From: a virus
IMG/VR virus record: IMGVR_UViG_3300037140_000063
Location: 1 to 47,320 of that record
Length of the DNA: 47,320 nt
Direction: 5' to 3' (one strand)
Shown piece after piece: positions 38,223 to 45,162 of the stretch. Each line of letters begins with the position of its first letter. Within the stretch, counting starts at the first letter, position 1. The notes beneath the pieces are model-generated. The model was not told the DNA's origin and searched no databases. It worked only from the letters and a program-made list of their open reading frames with translations. The translations under genes were made by a program, and so were the position numbers.

Positions 38223-38673
38223 TGGCGCGGGTCTCCTCGCTAGCGATCAAGGCGTGCAGCATGGCTTCGCATAGAGCTAGCGCCGGAGTGGCCGCATTCG
38301 TTACGATGAAAGGGAAGCGCCCGGCGTCAATTTGCGCCCCTGGAGTGTGCCCGCCCTCTACGCACCACTGCCCGAACGTCACCCAATAGCGCCCCGGCAG
38401 CACGCACCCAATCAGCGCGGTCGCGGCGTCGATGGATGCGGTGTATTTTGGGATGGGGGTGTAATCTTCGAACGGCTCGCCGTCTCTATCGTGAAGAACC
38501 TCAGTCCCTTCCCAATAGGCTTCTCCATGGAGGGAAAACGGATAAAATGTCACGTTGCTGTAGAGCGTAAGCCCCTTGGCTATTTCCGCGTCCAGTTCGG
38601 CATCTGGCCCGGTTGCCGCCTCGACCCGCTTCAGCAGCGCCCGGAGCTTGGAAACATCAAAATGCTTGGTCAT
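38215..38673 (-). CDS. Phage ABA-sandwich-like protein
   Basis: 152 residues from the ATG at 38673 (an earlier in-frame start at 38718 overlaps the methyltransferase further). KLRALLKRVEAATGPDAELDAEIAKGL, followed by PKYTASIDAATALIGCVLPGRYWVTFGQWCVEGG and TNAATPALALCEAMLHALIA. This is the layout of the phage ABA sandwich family (L...VE.A.G.D..LD..I........ YT.S.DAA..L.P.......W...AT..LALC.A.L.A). Function of the family is unknown. It overlaps the methyltransferase end by 17 bases. Confidence 0.75.
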   Translation of the reverse strand: MTKHFDVSKLRALLKRVEAATGPDAELDAEIAKGLTLYSNVTFYPFSLHGEAYWEGTEVLHDRDGEPFEDYTPIPKYTASIDAATALIGCVLPGRYWVTFGQWCVEGGHTPGAQIDAGRFPFIVTNAATPALALCEAMLHALIASEETRAND

Positions 38674-39502
38674 AGATTGCGCTCCTTGCGGTGGCTGATG
38701 GTCGGAACGTCGCTGCAATATGTCGGCTCAATGGCAAAGGTATCTTGGCGATCATCGCGCTTGCCATTTTTCGGCCGGTAGACTTTGAGCCGTGGCGGCG
38801 CTGCATTGAGGATTTGTCACCTGGGCCAAACCAATCGTTCCCATTCTTCACGCCGCCGCAATGTTCCCCTGCCAAGCGTGTAAAATCCTGACCGCGCTTC
38901 GTCTGGTCCGACCAATTCATTCCTTGCGATTTTCGTCCGGTCTCCTGGACAGACGCCGATTGAAAGGACTTCCCGCTCCCATCAAACCGAAAGCCCGGAA
39001 CCTTCGCAGCCTTGCGTGTAGGTGGCATAAGCGCCGGGACATCTCCCCAAAAATGAAATGAGCCATAGTTCCACCGCGAGCGCCCAACCCATTCATTTGC
39101 CCCGCGCACGTTCTCGACAATCATCGGAATATGCCGCCCCGCCGCGGCGCAAGCCTCGCGCTGAATGCGAAAGCACGCATCGAATAGCGCGGTGAGCTTC
39201 GCGCGGGCATCTCCGCTTTCATCCGCCAAGATCGCCGCGCGCTTTGCCTTCGCCTTAGACCAAGGCATGGCCATGTAAGAAAATTCTTGGCAGGGAGGAG
39301 AGGCAACGATCAGCGCGGCATCTTTGAATTGCGATCCGTGCAGCGTCAGAACGTCTTGGATGACGAGTTGTGCGGGATAGCGGTGGTCGCCATATTCGTG
39401 GCGCTCAATGTCGAAACCGACGACGTAATAACCCTCCGCGAGCAGACCATCTGTCCAGCCGCCTAAACCGGCATACAAATCTATAGCCAGTGGCCGCCTC
39501 AT
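38657..39502 (-). CDS. DNA (cytosine-5) methyltransferase
   Basis: A 281-residue Dcm-like enzyme. Motif I DLYAGLGGW (8-16), motif IV ASPPCQEFSY with the catalytic Cys at 71, motif VI IVENVRGANEWVG with Glu130, and ARSAIYDQAF near the end. It transfers a methyl group from S-adenosylmethionine to C5 of cytosine in a target not deducible here. No cognate restriction enzyme is adjacent, so self-protection of phage DNA is the simplest role. The order of motifs is normal; the target-recognition region (about 145-240) is rather short. Upstream gene coupled by ATGA. Confidence 0.9.
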   Translation of the reverse strand: MRRPLAIDLYAGLGGWTDGLLAEGYYVVGFDIERHEYGDHRYPAQLVIQDVLTLHGSQFKDAALIVASPPCQEFSYMAMPWSKAKAKRAAILADESGDARAKLTALFDACFRIQREACAAAGRHIPMIVENVRGANEWVGRSRWNYGSFHFWGDVPALMPPTRKAAKVPGFRFDGSGKSFQSASVQETGRKSQGMNWSDQTKRGQDFTRLAGEHCGGVKNGNDWFGPGDKSSMQRRHGSKSTGRKMASAMIAKIPLPLSRHIAATFRPSATARSAIYDQAF

Positions 39503-39738
39503 TTTCCCACCCCCTCAAGAAATTCCTCAATCAGCCGCTTGTGCCTCTTGTGACCATGCTCAGGTATCCGCCAGAGATTGGTGCGCAGAATCGCGCAAGC
39601 CTCGTCGAGTTTTGATGGTCGGCACCCGTGTATCCAGACGAACGCGCGCCTGATGATGTAGGATCTGGCCAGCGAAACGACGGTCATGATGGCTGTCGCC
39701 GCGAAGTTCTCCGCGAGGTTTAGGTTTACGCCTATCAT
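39499..39738 (-). CDS. C-terminal part of a frameshifted DUF7220-like membrane protein
   Basis: A 79-residue frame, MIGVNLNLAENFAATAIMTVVSLARSYIIRRAFVWIHG then a soluble tail (PSKLDEACAILRTNLWRIPEHGHKRHKRLIEEFLEGVGK). The segment NxxxTxxMTVVSLxRSYxxRRxF is the second half of a small phage membrane protein family (DUF7220-like) whose first half is encoded by the frame directly upstream. It can be read either from its own ATG (overlapping the upstream TGA) or by a -1 shift at TTTCCCA. One transmembrane segment is visible (ATAIMTVVSLARSYII). Confidence 0.7.
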   Translation of the reverse strand: MIGVNLNLAENFAATAIMTVVSLARSYIIRRAFVWIHGCRPSKLDEACAILRTNLWRIPEHGHKRHKRLIEEFLEGVGK

Positions 39739-39833
39739 GGGAAAATGAATTGGACTGCGAGCATGGACAGGGCGAAGCCGCTCGCTGTGTTGAGCGTCGC
39801 CTCGATTAGGGAGTGAGATCGGGATTGAGTCAT
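39735..39833 (-). CDS. N-terminal part of a frameshifted DUF7220-like membrane protein
   Basis: 32 codons from the ATG at 39833 (overlapping the DnaA-domain stop, ATGA): TQSRSHSLIEATLNTASGF then ALSMLAVQFIFP, stop. This is the typical start of DUF7220-like proteins (M.Q.R..S.IE...N...GF..S......V.P), but the rest of the family sequence continues in the -1 frame. The heptamer TTTCCCA (39744-39738) is in the correct phase for -1 slippage, giving a 111-residue fusion. A real frameshift mutation or sequencing error is the alternative. Confidence 0.65.
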   Translation of the reverse strand: MTQSRSHSLIEATLNTASGFALSMLAVQFIFP

Positions 39834-40147
39834 GCGTAATCCGCCCCGCCTAGTTGAGCCTCGATCGCCGCCAACGACTGCAGCGTCGAGATTGACCCGT
39901 CGGCGATCTGCGCTTCGATCTTGTGAACGGCGTGGACCGGTGTCGTATGATCGCGATTAAAGGCGCGGCCGATTTGCTCCCATGAACCGCCAGCAATCTT
40001 GCGAGATAAATACATCGCAACGTGGCGCGGCTCGACCAGATGCGCCATGCGAGATTCGGATAGCATGTCTCGGCGCCCGATCCGAAAATGAGCGCACGCG
40101 GCGTGTTGGATTTGCCGAATGGTTGTTTTCTTGCTTGTGGGTGTCAT
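39830..40147 (-). CDS. Free-standing DnaA domain IV-like DNA-binding protein
   Basis: 105 residues from the ATG at 40147 (overlapping the DUF1064 stop, ATGA). RQIQHAACAHFRIGRRDMLSESRMAHLVEPRHVAMYLSRKIAGGSWEQIGRAFNRDHTTPVHAVHKIEAQI matches the C-terminal domain of DnaA almost throughout: the signature A.YL.R......S...IG..FNRDHTT..HA..KI. is intact, with one extra Pro in DHTTP. This domain binds DnaA boxes. Without the ATPase domain it probably competes with or mimics host DnaA, or marks the phage origin. The long upstream extension of the frame is a shadow of the DUF1064 gene. Confidence 0.9.
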   Translation of the reverse strand: MTPTSKKTTIRQIQHAACAHFRIGRRDMLSESRMAHLVEPRHVAMYLSRKIAGGSWEQIGRAFNRDHTTPVHAVHKIEAQIADGSISTLQSLAAIEAQLGGADYA

Positions 40148-40527
40148 CTCGTAACCACGCTTATTTCCACTCCAAAAAACGCCTCGACGCAACGCTTGCG
40201 GATGCGGAAAGCCGCGTCGGCGGTCCCTCCAGCGCCCCGGCTCTTCACGTCTTCGACGGTCCATTCTCCGGTCTCCGGGTCTCGGTATTTGAAATCCGCC
40301 GTGTAGGTCATGACGTGGATTGCGTTGATGCTGACTCGGTATTCGGGTTGCCGAGTCAGCTCGCAAATCATCCCGGCTTTCTCGCGCTGGCGCAGTTCTG
40401 CAAAGCGCATCATCTCGATCTTGCTATCGAACGTGATGCCATCAAATGTCCGAAACTCCGCAGCGCTCTTGGGAAAGCGCCCGAGCTTCTTGCTTGTCAT
40501 GAATGATGCGGGAACGCGCGCCGTCAT
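40144..40527 (-). CDS. DUF1064 nuclease-like protein
   Basis: A 127-residue protein. RTFDGITFDSKIEMMRFAELRQREKAGMICELTRQPEYRVS, then YTADFKYRDPETGEWTVEDVKSRG, is the DUF1064 signature: conserved E in FDSK.E, D in YTADF, and the E/D-x-K pair in VEDVKS, the same layout as PD-(D/E)XK nucleases and Holliday-junction resolvase-like proteins. Probably a DNA-recombination or end-processing nuclease used by many phages of Proteobacteria. It overlaps the ParB/MT-A70 gene by four bases. Confidence 0.9.
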   Translation of the reverse strand: MTARVPASFMTSKKLGRFPKSAAEFRTFDGITFDSKIEMMRFAELRQREKAGMICELTRQPEYRVSINAIHVMTYTADFKYRDPETGEWTVEDVKSRGAGGTADAAFRIRKRCVEAFFGVEISVVTR

Positions 40528-41663
40528 GCCGCGACCTCATTCTCTGGCGCTTCTAATCCCCAACTATCCCAACCGTCACGACGATTGCGCGCATTCAACT
40601 CAATCTTAGGCAACGTCGGAAAATAGCCCTCGATCAACTCATAGACCTTCACTGGCTTTTCCGAATGACGGCCAATCGGCGCATCGATGATTGACGCCCA
40701 TTGAGTCCCTGGTGATGGGCACGGAACATTTCCGCGCGTTCCTATCAGCAACAGCTCATGTTGATTGCGGAACCAATATCCCGTCCCTATCCGATCCTTC
40801 GCCCATATCGCATGGGATTTGTATTTGAAGCCCCAAGCATTCATGACGGAGAGAGCTTCGGGTAACATGGGAGCTGTCGCCCAAAGGAACAACACGCAAT
40901 CATCTGCGGCTAGGTTACCGACCTTGCGATCCATGATGACGCCGGTTTCGCTGCATGGATAATGGTTGTCGGCCGAACGATCCATGCCATTCTCCGACCA
41001 CGTTTCAAATTTCCATTCAGGGTCCGCGAGGATGACGCCGAAGCGCGCGTCAGGAAGCGCGGTCTGCTTCGCCCCAAGCGATTCTTCTTTCTTCGCCCTC
41101 TCGATTTTCTTTATTGCCGCAGCAGGCTTTTTGTCAGCAGCGATCTTATTTTGCTGATCGGGTAGAAGGTCGACGATCTTCTCGGCGGCATTGACGGAAA
41201 CGCGACCGGATGAAACAGCTTTGACTATTTCCGGCGTTCCCTTTTCAAGAACCTTATTGGCGCGTGCAATCGACCGAACGGAAACTCCAGTGGTATTAGA
41301 TATGGCCTTGCGGGTGAGAGATGCCGAGTCGACATCTCTAGGCCTCTGCCCGTGCTTTAACGTCTCCATCCTTGCAGACGCGAGCTGCTTAGCGCCCTCG
41401 GTCAAATGTCGGCGTTGATAATTCTTCGACCAGACGAACGCCAGCGCGGCGTCTCGATCGCCTTCAAATTCGACGAACCGAGGCGGAATGGATGCTCGAA
41501 TGCACGCCGCATAACGATTGCGCCCATCTAGGATCATGCCTTCGTAAAGAGTGATCGGGTCTAAAAGACCGTTTTTGCCAATGTCCTCGATCAATTCTTT
41601 CGACGTTTCGGCGTCTGCCATGTCGAATATTTCAGAGAACCGATGCGGCGAATATCCCGACAT
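40524..41663 (-). CDS. ParB-domain/MT-A70 adenine methyltransferase fusion
   Basis: 379 residues from the ATG at 41663 (AAGGGAAG seven bases upstream). Residues 1-100: ParB/Srx-like domain (KELIEDIGKNGLLDPITLYEGMILDGRNRYAACI). Residues 100-200: HTH-like middle (AISNTTGVSVRSIARANKVL, VSSGRVSVNAAEKI). Residues 205-370: MT-A70 methyltransferase with GVILADPEWKFETWSENG, where the usual DPPW is DPEW (Asp214, Trp217), then FLWATAPMLPEALSVMNAWGFKY and HSEKPVKVYELIEGYFP. Likely N6-methylates adenine in phage DNA with target guidance from the ParB/HTH part. Longer ATGs upstream lack ribosome sites. Confidence 0.9.
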   Translation of the reverse strand: MSGYSPHRFSEIFDMADAETSKELIEDIGKNGLLDPITLYEGMILDGRNRYAACIRASIPPRFVEFEGDRDAALAFVWSKNYQRRHLTEGAKQLASARMETLKHGQRPRDVDSASLTRKAISNTTGVSVRSIARANKVLEKGTPEIVKAVSSGRVSVNAAEKIVDLLPDQQNKIAADKKPAAAIKKIERAKKEESLGAKQTALPDARFGVILADPEWKFETWSENGMDRSADNHYPCSETGVIMDRKVGNLAADDCVLFLWATAPMLPEALSVMNAWGFKYKSHAIWAKDRIGTGYWFRNQHELLLIGTRGNVPCPSPGTQWASIIDAPIGRHSEKPVKVYELIEGYFPTLPKIELNARNRRDGWDSWGLEAPENEVAA

Positions 41664-41718
41664 TAGTGTCTTCCCTTTGAAGGGGAGCGCCGGCATCGCC
41701 AGCGCTCGCTTTTGGTGC

Positions 41719-42783
41719 TTAGGAGATTTCAGGATAGGGAGTTGCCGAATCCCAACGAACCGAAACAACCGTAACGGCGCGGGCTTCGCGATAGGCGTTC
41801 CATGCGTTAATCAAGATAGCGTTGCGGAACGTCTCATTGATCCGACCGCCGGAGTCGATCGTGGCTTTGCGCAGAGCACTAAAGGCAGACCTCGCTTGAT
41901 TCTTGTTCTCAAGCATTAGATTGGCGAATCCTTTAGCGTCCTTTTTCGATTTACCGGAGAAAAGATAGAGCAGCGCAGCGACGGGTGCCGCCGGGACTTT
42001 CGTCTTGAACGCCTTAACCTCTTTTTCGATCTTGACGGCGATTTGCACGCATTCGTCGAACAGCTTTTGATCAACGTTTTTGCGATAAAATTGCAACGCC
42101 TCCTCGTTTGTGAGTTGCGTATGACGCGCCGTAGGGTCTTCCTCCAGAATGCTTATCCACCGTGTCGCGTGTGCGCTAACAGTCGCATAAGGAATTCCGG
42201 CGATTGAGAAAGCGTCAACGTTTGATCGCTTCCTTCCTATATCGATCAACGTGAAGACCGCATCATCAATTCCGAAAACGAGATAGCTGTAGAATGGCTG
42301 TCCAGACCGGACACACGCGAGAAGTCTGTGCTGGCCGTCGATAAGATGTCCGAGCTTACCAAACACCAATGTCGCGCCGGTCACTCTCCACCAGTCCTCG
42401 GACATGGCGGATTCATACTCCTCTACTTTCACTGAAGACGCCTTACGGTTGCCAATCCCGTGCCGCTTTTCCAAAATCCACTGTGCGAGTTGCGGTGTAA
42501 TTAGATGGACGCGGGACGGCTCGTTTGTTTTTGCCGTTGAAATCAGATCGAGCAATATCTCGACCTGCTCTTCAAGAGCCTGAGACGGCGTGAAAAAGCG
42601 CTGAAGTTGTCTCACCTTTGGAAGCTGGTGCACTGGTGTCGGGGCGATATCCCCGCCGATTTGTCCGGTTGCTATCTCGGCAATCCGGCCACCATTGCAG
42701 CCAAAATGAGCCGCTATGTCGTGCTGCTTGTGGCCGAGTTTCAAGAACCCTTTAGCGTGGCCGATTTCATCGTTGGTAAGCAT
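41719..42783 (-). CDS. HTH plus DGQHR-motif phage protein
   Basis: A 354-residue protein. Residues 1-45: HTH (MLTNDEIGHAKGFLKLGHKQHDIAAHFGCNGGRIAEIATGQI). Residues about 100-215: ILEKRHGIGNRKASSVKVEEYESAMSEDWWRVTGATLVFGKLGHLIDGQHRLLACVRSGQPFYSYLVFGIDDAVFTLIDIGRKRSNVDAF, a ParB-like DGQHR segment. The remainder is helical and basic (KVEKEVKAF.., SGKSKKDAKGFANLML). Similar proteins occur in many phages without known function; nuclease- or partition-like roles are guessed from the DGQHR motif. It lies 55 bases upstream of the MT-A70 gene. Confidence 0.75.
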   Translation of the reverse strand: MLTNDEIGHAKGFLKLGHKQHDIAAHFGCNGGRIAEIATGQIGGDIAPTPVHQLPKVRQLQRFFTPSQALEEQVEILLDLISTAKTNEPSRVHLITPQLAQWILEKRHGIGNRKASSVKVEEYESAMSEDWWRVTGATLVFGKLGHLIDGQHRLLACVRSGQPFYSYLVFGIDDAVFTLIDIGRKRSNVDAFSIAGIPYATVSAHATRWISILEEDPTARHTQLTNEEALQFYRKNVDQKLFDECVQIAVKIEKEVKAFKTKVPAAPVAALLYLFSGKSKKDAKGFANLMLENKNQARSAFSALRKATIDSGGRINETFRNAILINAWNAYREARAVTVVSVRWDSATPYPEIS

Positions 42784-42866
42784 CTTGTTTCTCTTCGTTC
42801 AGGGAACCTTTACGGCCGGGCTCCCAGCGGCCAAACCGCCGATTGGCGGAGTTCTCTAGAGTCTCG

Positions 42867-43124
42867 TCAAAACCCCAAATCCATTTGAAGGGCGTCACCA
42901 TAAAGGCGGAGAAGTTCCGCTTCCTCGGTGCGAGCATCGGCTGATTTCTTGCGAAGCGCGATCAGCCTTTTGAATATTTTGCCGTCGAATCCAGCGGACT
43001 TAATCTCTTTGATAAGCTCCGCTTGATCCTCGACAACAGCCTTGCGGTCTTCATCAAGCTTCTCAAACCGCTCGACGAACGCCTTTAGCTGCCCGCCATC
43101 CGGCGCGTTGCCAGCGCCGCTCAT
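42867..43124 (-). CDS. gapR: GapR-like nucleoid protein (DUF2312)
   Basis: An 85-residue protein with the DUF2312 pattern: GGQLKAFVERFEKLDEDRKAVVEDQAELIKEIKSAGFDGKIFKRLIALRKKSADARTEEAELLRLYGDALQM (family: QL+.FIERIERLE.EK......I+.VY.EAK..G+D.K..R.I+R+R...A.R.E.E.LLD.Y..AL). GapR binds overtwisted DNA as a clamp-like dimer and supports topology ahead of forks in alphaproteobacteria; the phage copy may serve phage replication. It overlaps the small membrane protein gene by ATGA. Confidence 0.92.
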   Translation of the reverse strand: MSGAGNAPDGGQLKAFVERFEKLDEDRKAVVEDQAELIKEIKSAGFDGKIFKRLIALRKKSADARTEEAELLRLYGDALQMDLGF

Positions 43125-43321
43125 AATCTTTCACCGTCAGGGCATCTAAAATCAACGGGGCGCATGCCGTCCAAACACAACAGCAAATGCTCCGACTGAG
43201 TGATCGTCGGCTTGATGGCGTTGGACGGATTTTTGGGGCCGTCGAAAACGTAGGCGGCGAGGATGATGGCCGCCATAATCGCGCCACCCGCGAGATCGAT
43301 CATCCACAACTTCAGTTTCAT
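43121..43321 (-). CDS. Small membrane protein
   Basis: 66 residues from the ATG at 43321, preceded by a strong GGAGGTGA site. One transmembrane helix: LWMIDLAGGAIMAAIILAAYVF (4-25), then a soluble tail with two Cys (SEHLLLCLDGMRPVDFRCPDGERL). No family recognised. The in-frame start at 43363 has no comparable ribosome site. Coupled to gapR by ATGA. Confidence 0.65.
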   Translation of the reverse strand: MKLKLWMIDLAGGAIMAAIILAAYVFDGPKNPSNAIKPTITQSEHLLLCLDGMRPVDFRCPDGERL

Positions 43322-43366
43322 GTTCACCTCCATCATCCACGGCACCGCGCGGACTGCGCGCACCTG

Positions 43367-43483
43367 TCAATCGTCTTCGCCAGCCACAACAGCAGCCGCG
43401 CGAACAAGAGCCTTACTAACCAGAGTTTTCGCTTCGGCAACCGCACTCGACATCGACACACCTCGCAAAAGCTTTTTACGCAT
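43367..43483 (-). CDS. Very small Ala-rich protein
   Basis: 38 codons from 43483, or 28 from the ATG at 43453, which has GAGGTG five bases upstream. Sequence: MSSAVAEAKTLVSKALVRA then AAVVAGEDD, one amphipathic helix with an acidic end. Too short for family assignment; kept because it lies in the operon with a ribosome site. Confidence 0.35.
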   Translation of the reverse strand: MRKKLLRGVSMSSAVAEAKTLVSKALVRAAAVVAGEDD

Positions 43484-43632
43484 CTTGCAAACGCTCCCGT
43501 GCTCAACTCACAGCATGGAAACGCAGCACACAGACCCAACAGACCTACGTAGTTTCACCAGTCTCGCCATTGCAGTGGCGAGCGTTATTTCCAACTTGCC
43601 CCGAAAAGCACCGAGCGAACCGCGGGCGCGGC

Positions 43633-43845
43633 TCAAGCTCGGTGAAGTCGGGGAGGACTACCAAGGAGGAGGAACCCTTGGCCTTCGCGCCGGAGGAAGC
43701 CAACGCGAAGCTCTGCCACGGCTTTCGCCGCGAATAGGTTGCCGTCTCTCCGAGCTGTCACCGTCTGATGGCCTAACAGGATCACGGTTCTACCTTTTGG
43801 CTTACCATCTAGCCCCATCCACCAATGCAGATCGCAAATGGGCAT
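43633..43845 (-). CDS. Small hypothetical protein
   Basis: 70 residues from the ATG at 43845 (AGGGAAAGA upstream): MPICDLHWWMGLDGKPKGRT, then VILLGHQTVTARRDGNLFAAKAVAELRVGFLRREGQGFLL. Basic, probably soluble, no family recognised. The same stretch is open on the plus strand (from 43515), so the coding strand is not certain; the purine-rich site and agreement with operon direction favour minus. Confidence 0.4.
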   Translation of the reverse strand: MPICDLHWWMGLDGKPKGRTVILLGHQTVTARRDGNLFAAKAVAELRVGFLRREGQGFLLLGSPPRLHRA

Positions 43846-44003
43846 TCTTCTTTCCCTGACGCCGAGGCGTTGGAGCGGCTGCATAGAAACAACGAACGCT
43901 CTTGCGAGCGAATAACCGCGACGCTCATGCACAGAGGCCAGTCCAGACACGAGCGTCGCTAGGCTTGCGGGCGTTATTGTCCGCAATTCGAATTAGTCGG
44001 TTT

Positions 44004-44276
44004 TCAGTGGAGCCCAGCGAGTTGCGCCATATCCTCAGCATGAGACTTGGCGTCATATGGCCAAACCATCGGAGCCGCTCTCATGATCGGTTCGAACTCA
44101 CCAGGCTTGTGCCACTTCGTTGGCGCGAAATAGTAGTTCAATTCGTCGGCCTGTTCCCGCGCGGACTCGTAGCTCTCGCACGGGGTCAGTTCGTCGGGGC
44201 CGCGCACATGGCAACACCAAAGCAGGGGACGTTTGCGAATGAGAAAATCGCGGAGATGCTCCAGAATATCACTCAT
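44004..44276 (-). CDS. Hypothetical protein downstream of the repressor
   Basis: 90 residues from the ATG at 44276 (overlapping the repressor stop, ATGA): MSDILEHLRDFLIRKRPLLW, CCHVRGPDELTPCESYESAREQADELNYYFAPTKWHK and EPIMRAAPMVWPYDAKSHAEDMAQLAGLH. Residues resemble small phage proteins with an H/C-rich core (WCCHVRGPDE...). No function known. Co-transcribed with the repressor from the leaderless promoter. Confidence 0.65.
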   Translation of the reverse strand: MSDILEHLRDFLIRKRPLLWCCHVRGPDELTPCESYESAREQADELNYYFAPTKWHKPGEFEPIMRAAPMVWPYDAKSHAEDMAQLAGLH

Positions 44277-44527
44277 GGCGTTTCCCCCGTTTCGATTGGG
44301 ATAGACGGCGACGGTGACGGGATCAGGATTTCGCAATCGCGAAAGGGAAAGAAGTCTTCTGGCTTCACGTCTCCCTTCGTCGCTTCGAAAATGCGCTGGA
44401 TAAGACCGATCGGAGTGCTCAACTTTGAATCCCGTAGGCGGCTGATCGTCGATTGCGATACGCCGACGAGATCAGCGAATTGCTGCTGCGTCAGCCCGTT
44501 TTCCTTGATGTAAGCCTCGATCTTCAT
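44273..44527 (-). CDS. XRE-family repressor (CI/Cro-like)
   Basis: 84 residues from the ATG at 44527: MKIEAYIKENGLTQQQFADLVGVSQSTISRLRDSKLSTPIGLIQRIFEATKGDVKPEDFFP. Residues 1-60 form a full HTH_3/XRE domain with the QQQFADLVGVSQSTISRLRD recognition segment. The tail is Pro/Ser-rich, with no cleavage/oligomerisation domain, so it is shorter than lambda CI. The promoter TTGACG-17-CATATT puts +1 at about the A of the ATG, so the message is probably leaderless. Operator-like sites in that promoter recur at 47.06-47.11 kb, suggesting autoregulation and control of the plus-strand gene. Confidence 0.88.
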   Translation of the reverse strand: MKIEAYIKENGLTQQQFADLVGVSQSTISRLRDSKLSTPIGLIQRIFEATKGDVKPEDFFPFRDCEILIPSPSPSIPIETGETP

Positions 44528-44533
44528 TCCTCG

Positions 44534-44580
44534 AATATGCATGACATTCATATGCGCGTCAAGCATCAAAATGCATCAAG
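44534..44580 (-). promoter_or_regulatory. Repressor promoter with two operator-like sites
   Basis: Minus-strand promoter: -35 TTGACG (44562-44557), 17-bp spacer, -10 CATATT (44539-44534). The spacer and -10 contain an imperfect dyad, on plus ATATGCATGACATTCATAT (44535-44553). A second site, CTTGATGCATTTTGATGCTT on minus, overlaps the upstream side of the -35. The same arrangement recurs at the promoter of the plus-strand gene. Confidence 0.7.
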
Positions 44581-44701
44581 CGCTATTCAGTCTCAGCAGC
44601 GGCTAAGGGCATAGTTCCGCCTTCCGCTATTCCCGGCTACTAAGCCAAGCGGTAATGGGGAGCCATCCTAGACCGTATCCCTGAGATGCCATGCCTTTCG
44701 G

Positions 44702-45043
44702 CTATCGCCCCGAGGTCTCCGCATAGCTATCGTCGTTCTCGTAAACGCGGATGCTGTGGCATCCGGTTATGCGGATATAAAGCCACGTAGCGATGTTTTC
44801 GGCTGTTGGATTTTCCAATCCATCGACATCATTTAACAGCCGATGGTCGAGAATCTTGATTATAGGCATAATCGCGGCGTCCATGTCGGCAAAGTCCGCG
44901 ACGAAACCGCGATCATCGAGATTGCCGGAAAAAACGACTTCGATCCTATAATTGTGACCATGCATGTTTTTGCATTTGTGACCGTCCGGCACGAGCGGAA
45001 GGCGATGCGCGGCTTCGAAACGGTAAGTTCGACCTATTTTCAT
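44702..45043 (-). CDS. queD: 6-carboxy-5,6,7,8-tetrahydropterin synthase (QueD)
   Basis: A 113-residue QueD/PTPS-type enzyme of normal length. Zinc ligands His13 (FEAAHRL), His28 and His30 (MHGHNY); catalytic Cys24 (GHKCKN) and His67 (LDHRLLND); substrate-binding Glu102 near the end (VYENDDS) and PTAENIA. It converts dihydroneopterin triphosphate to carboxy-tetrahydropterin, the second step to 7-deazaguanine (preQ0). In phages it is usually grouped with folE, queE, queC and dpdA; only a TGT/DpdA-like gene and a PP-loop protein are visible nearby, so the others may lie outside or be supplied by the host. Confidence 0.95.
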   Translation of the reverse strand: MKIGRTYRFEAAHRLPLVPDGHKCKNMHGHNYRIEVVFSGNLDDRGFVADFADMDAAIMPIIKILDHRLLNDVDGLENPTAENIATWLYIRITGCHSIRVYENDDSYAETSGR

Positions 45044-45162
45044 CTGTTATTCTCCGTCTCTACTTTTCCACAATGTTTGCATTTACGCGACCAAATCCCG
45101 TAGGAGGCGGCTAGTTGATCGTAAATCCAGCAGTGGATTCCAAAGAAGCATTGCAGTTTCAT
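45040..45162 (-). CDS. Mini zinc-ribbon-like protein
   Basis: 40 residues from the ATG at 45162 (GGAG site; overlaps the upstream stop through ATGA): MKLQCFFGIHCWIYDQLAAS then YGIWSRKCKHCGKVETENNR. The C.FG.H.W......R.C..CG pattern is a familiar small phage zinc-ribbon protein: one Cys/His pair at the N-terminus and CxxC at the C-terminus. Function unknown. Its stop overlaps the queD ATG, so it is part of the same coupled cluster. Confidence 0.65.
   Translation of the reverse strand: MKLQCFFGIHCWIYDQLAASYGIWSRKCKHCGKVETENNR

Noticed and set aside
43263-43859. 198-residue plus-strand ORF
   Set aside because: The first part is antisense to minus-strand genes; the later part has composition like a shadow. 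A short coding part from 43515 cannot be excluded.
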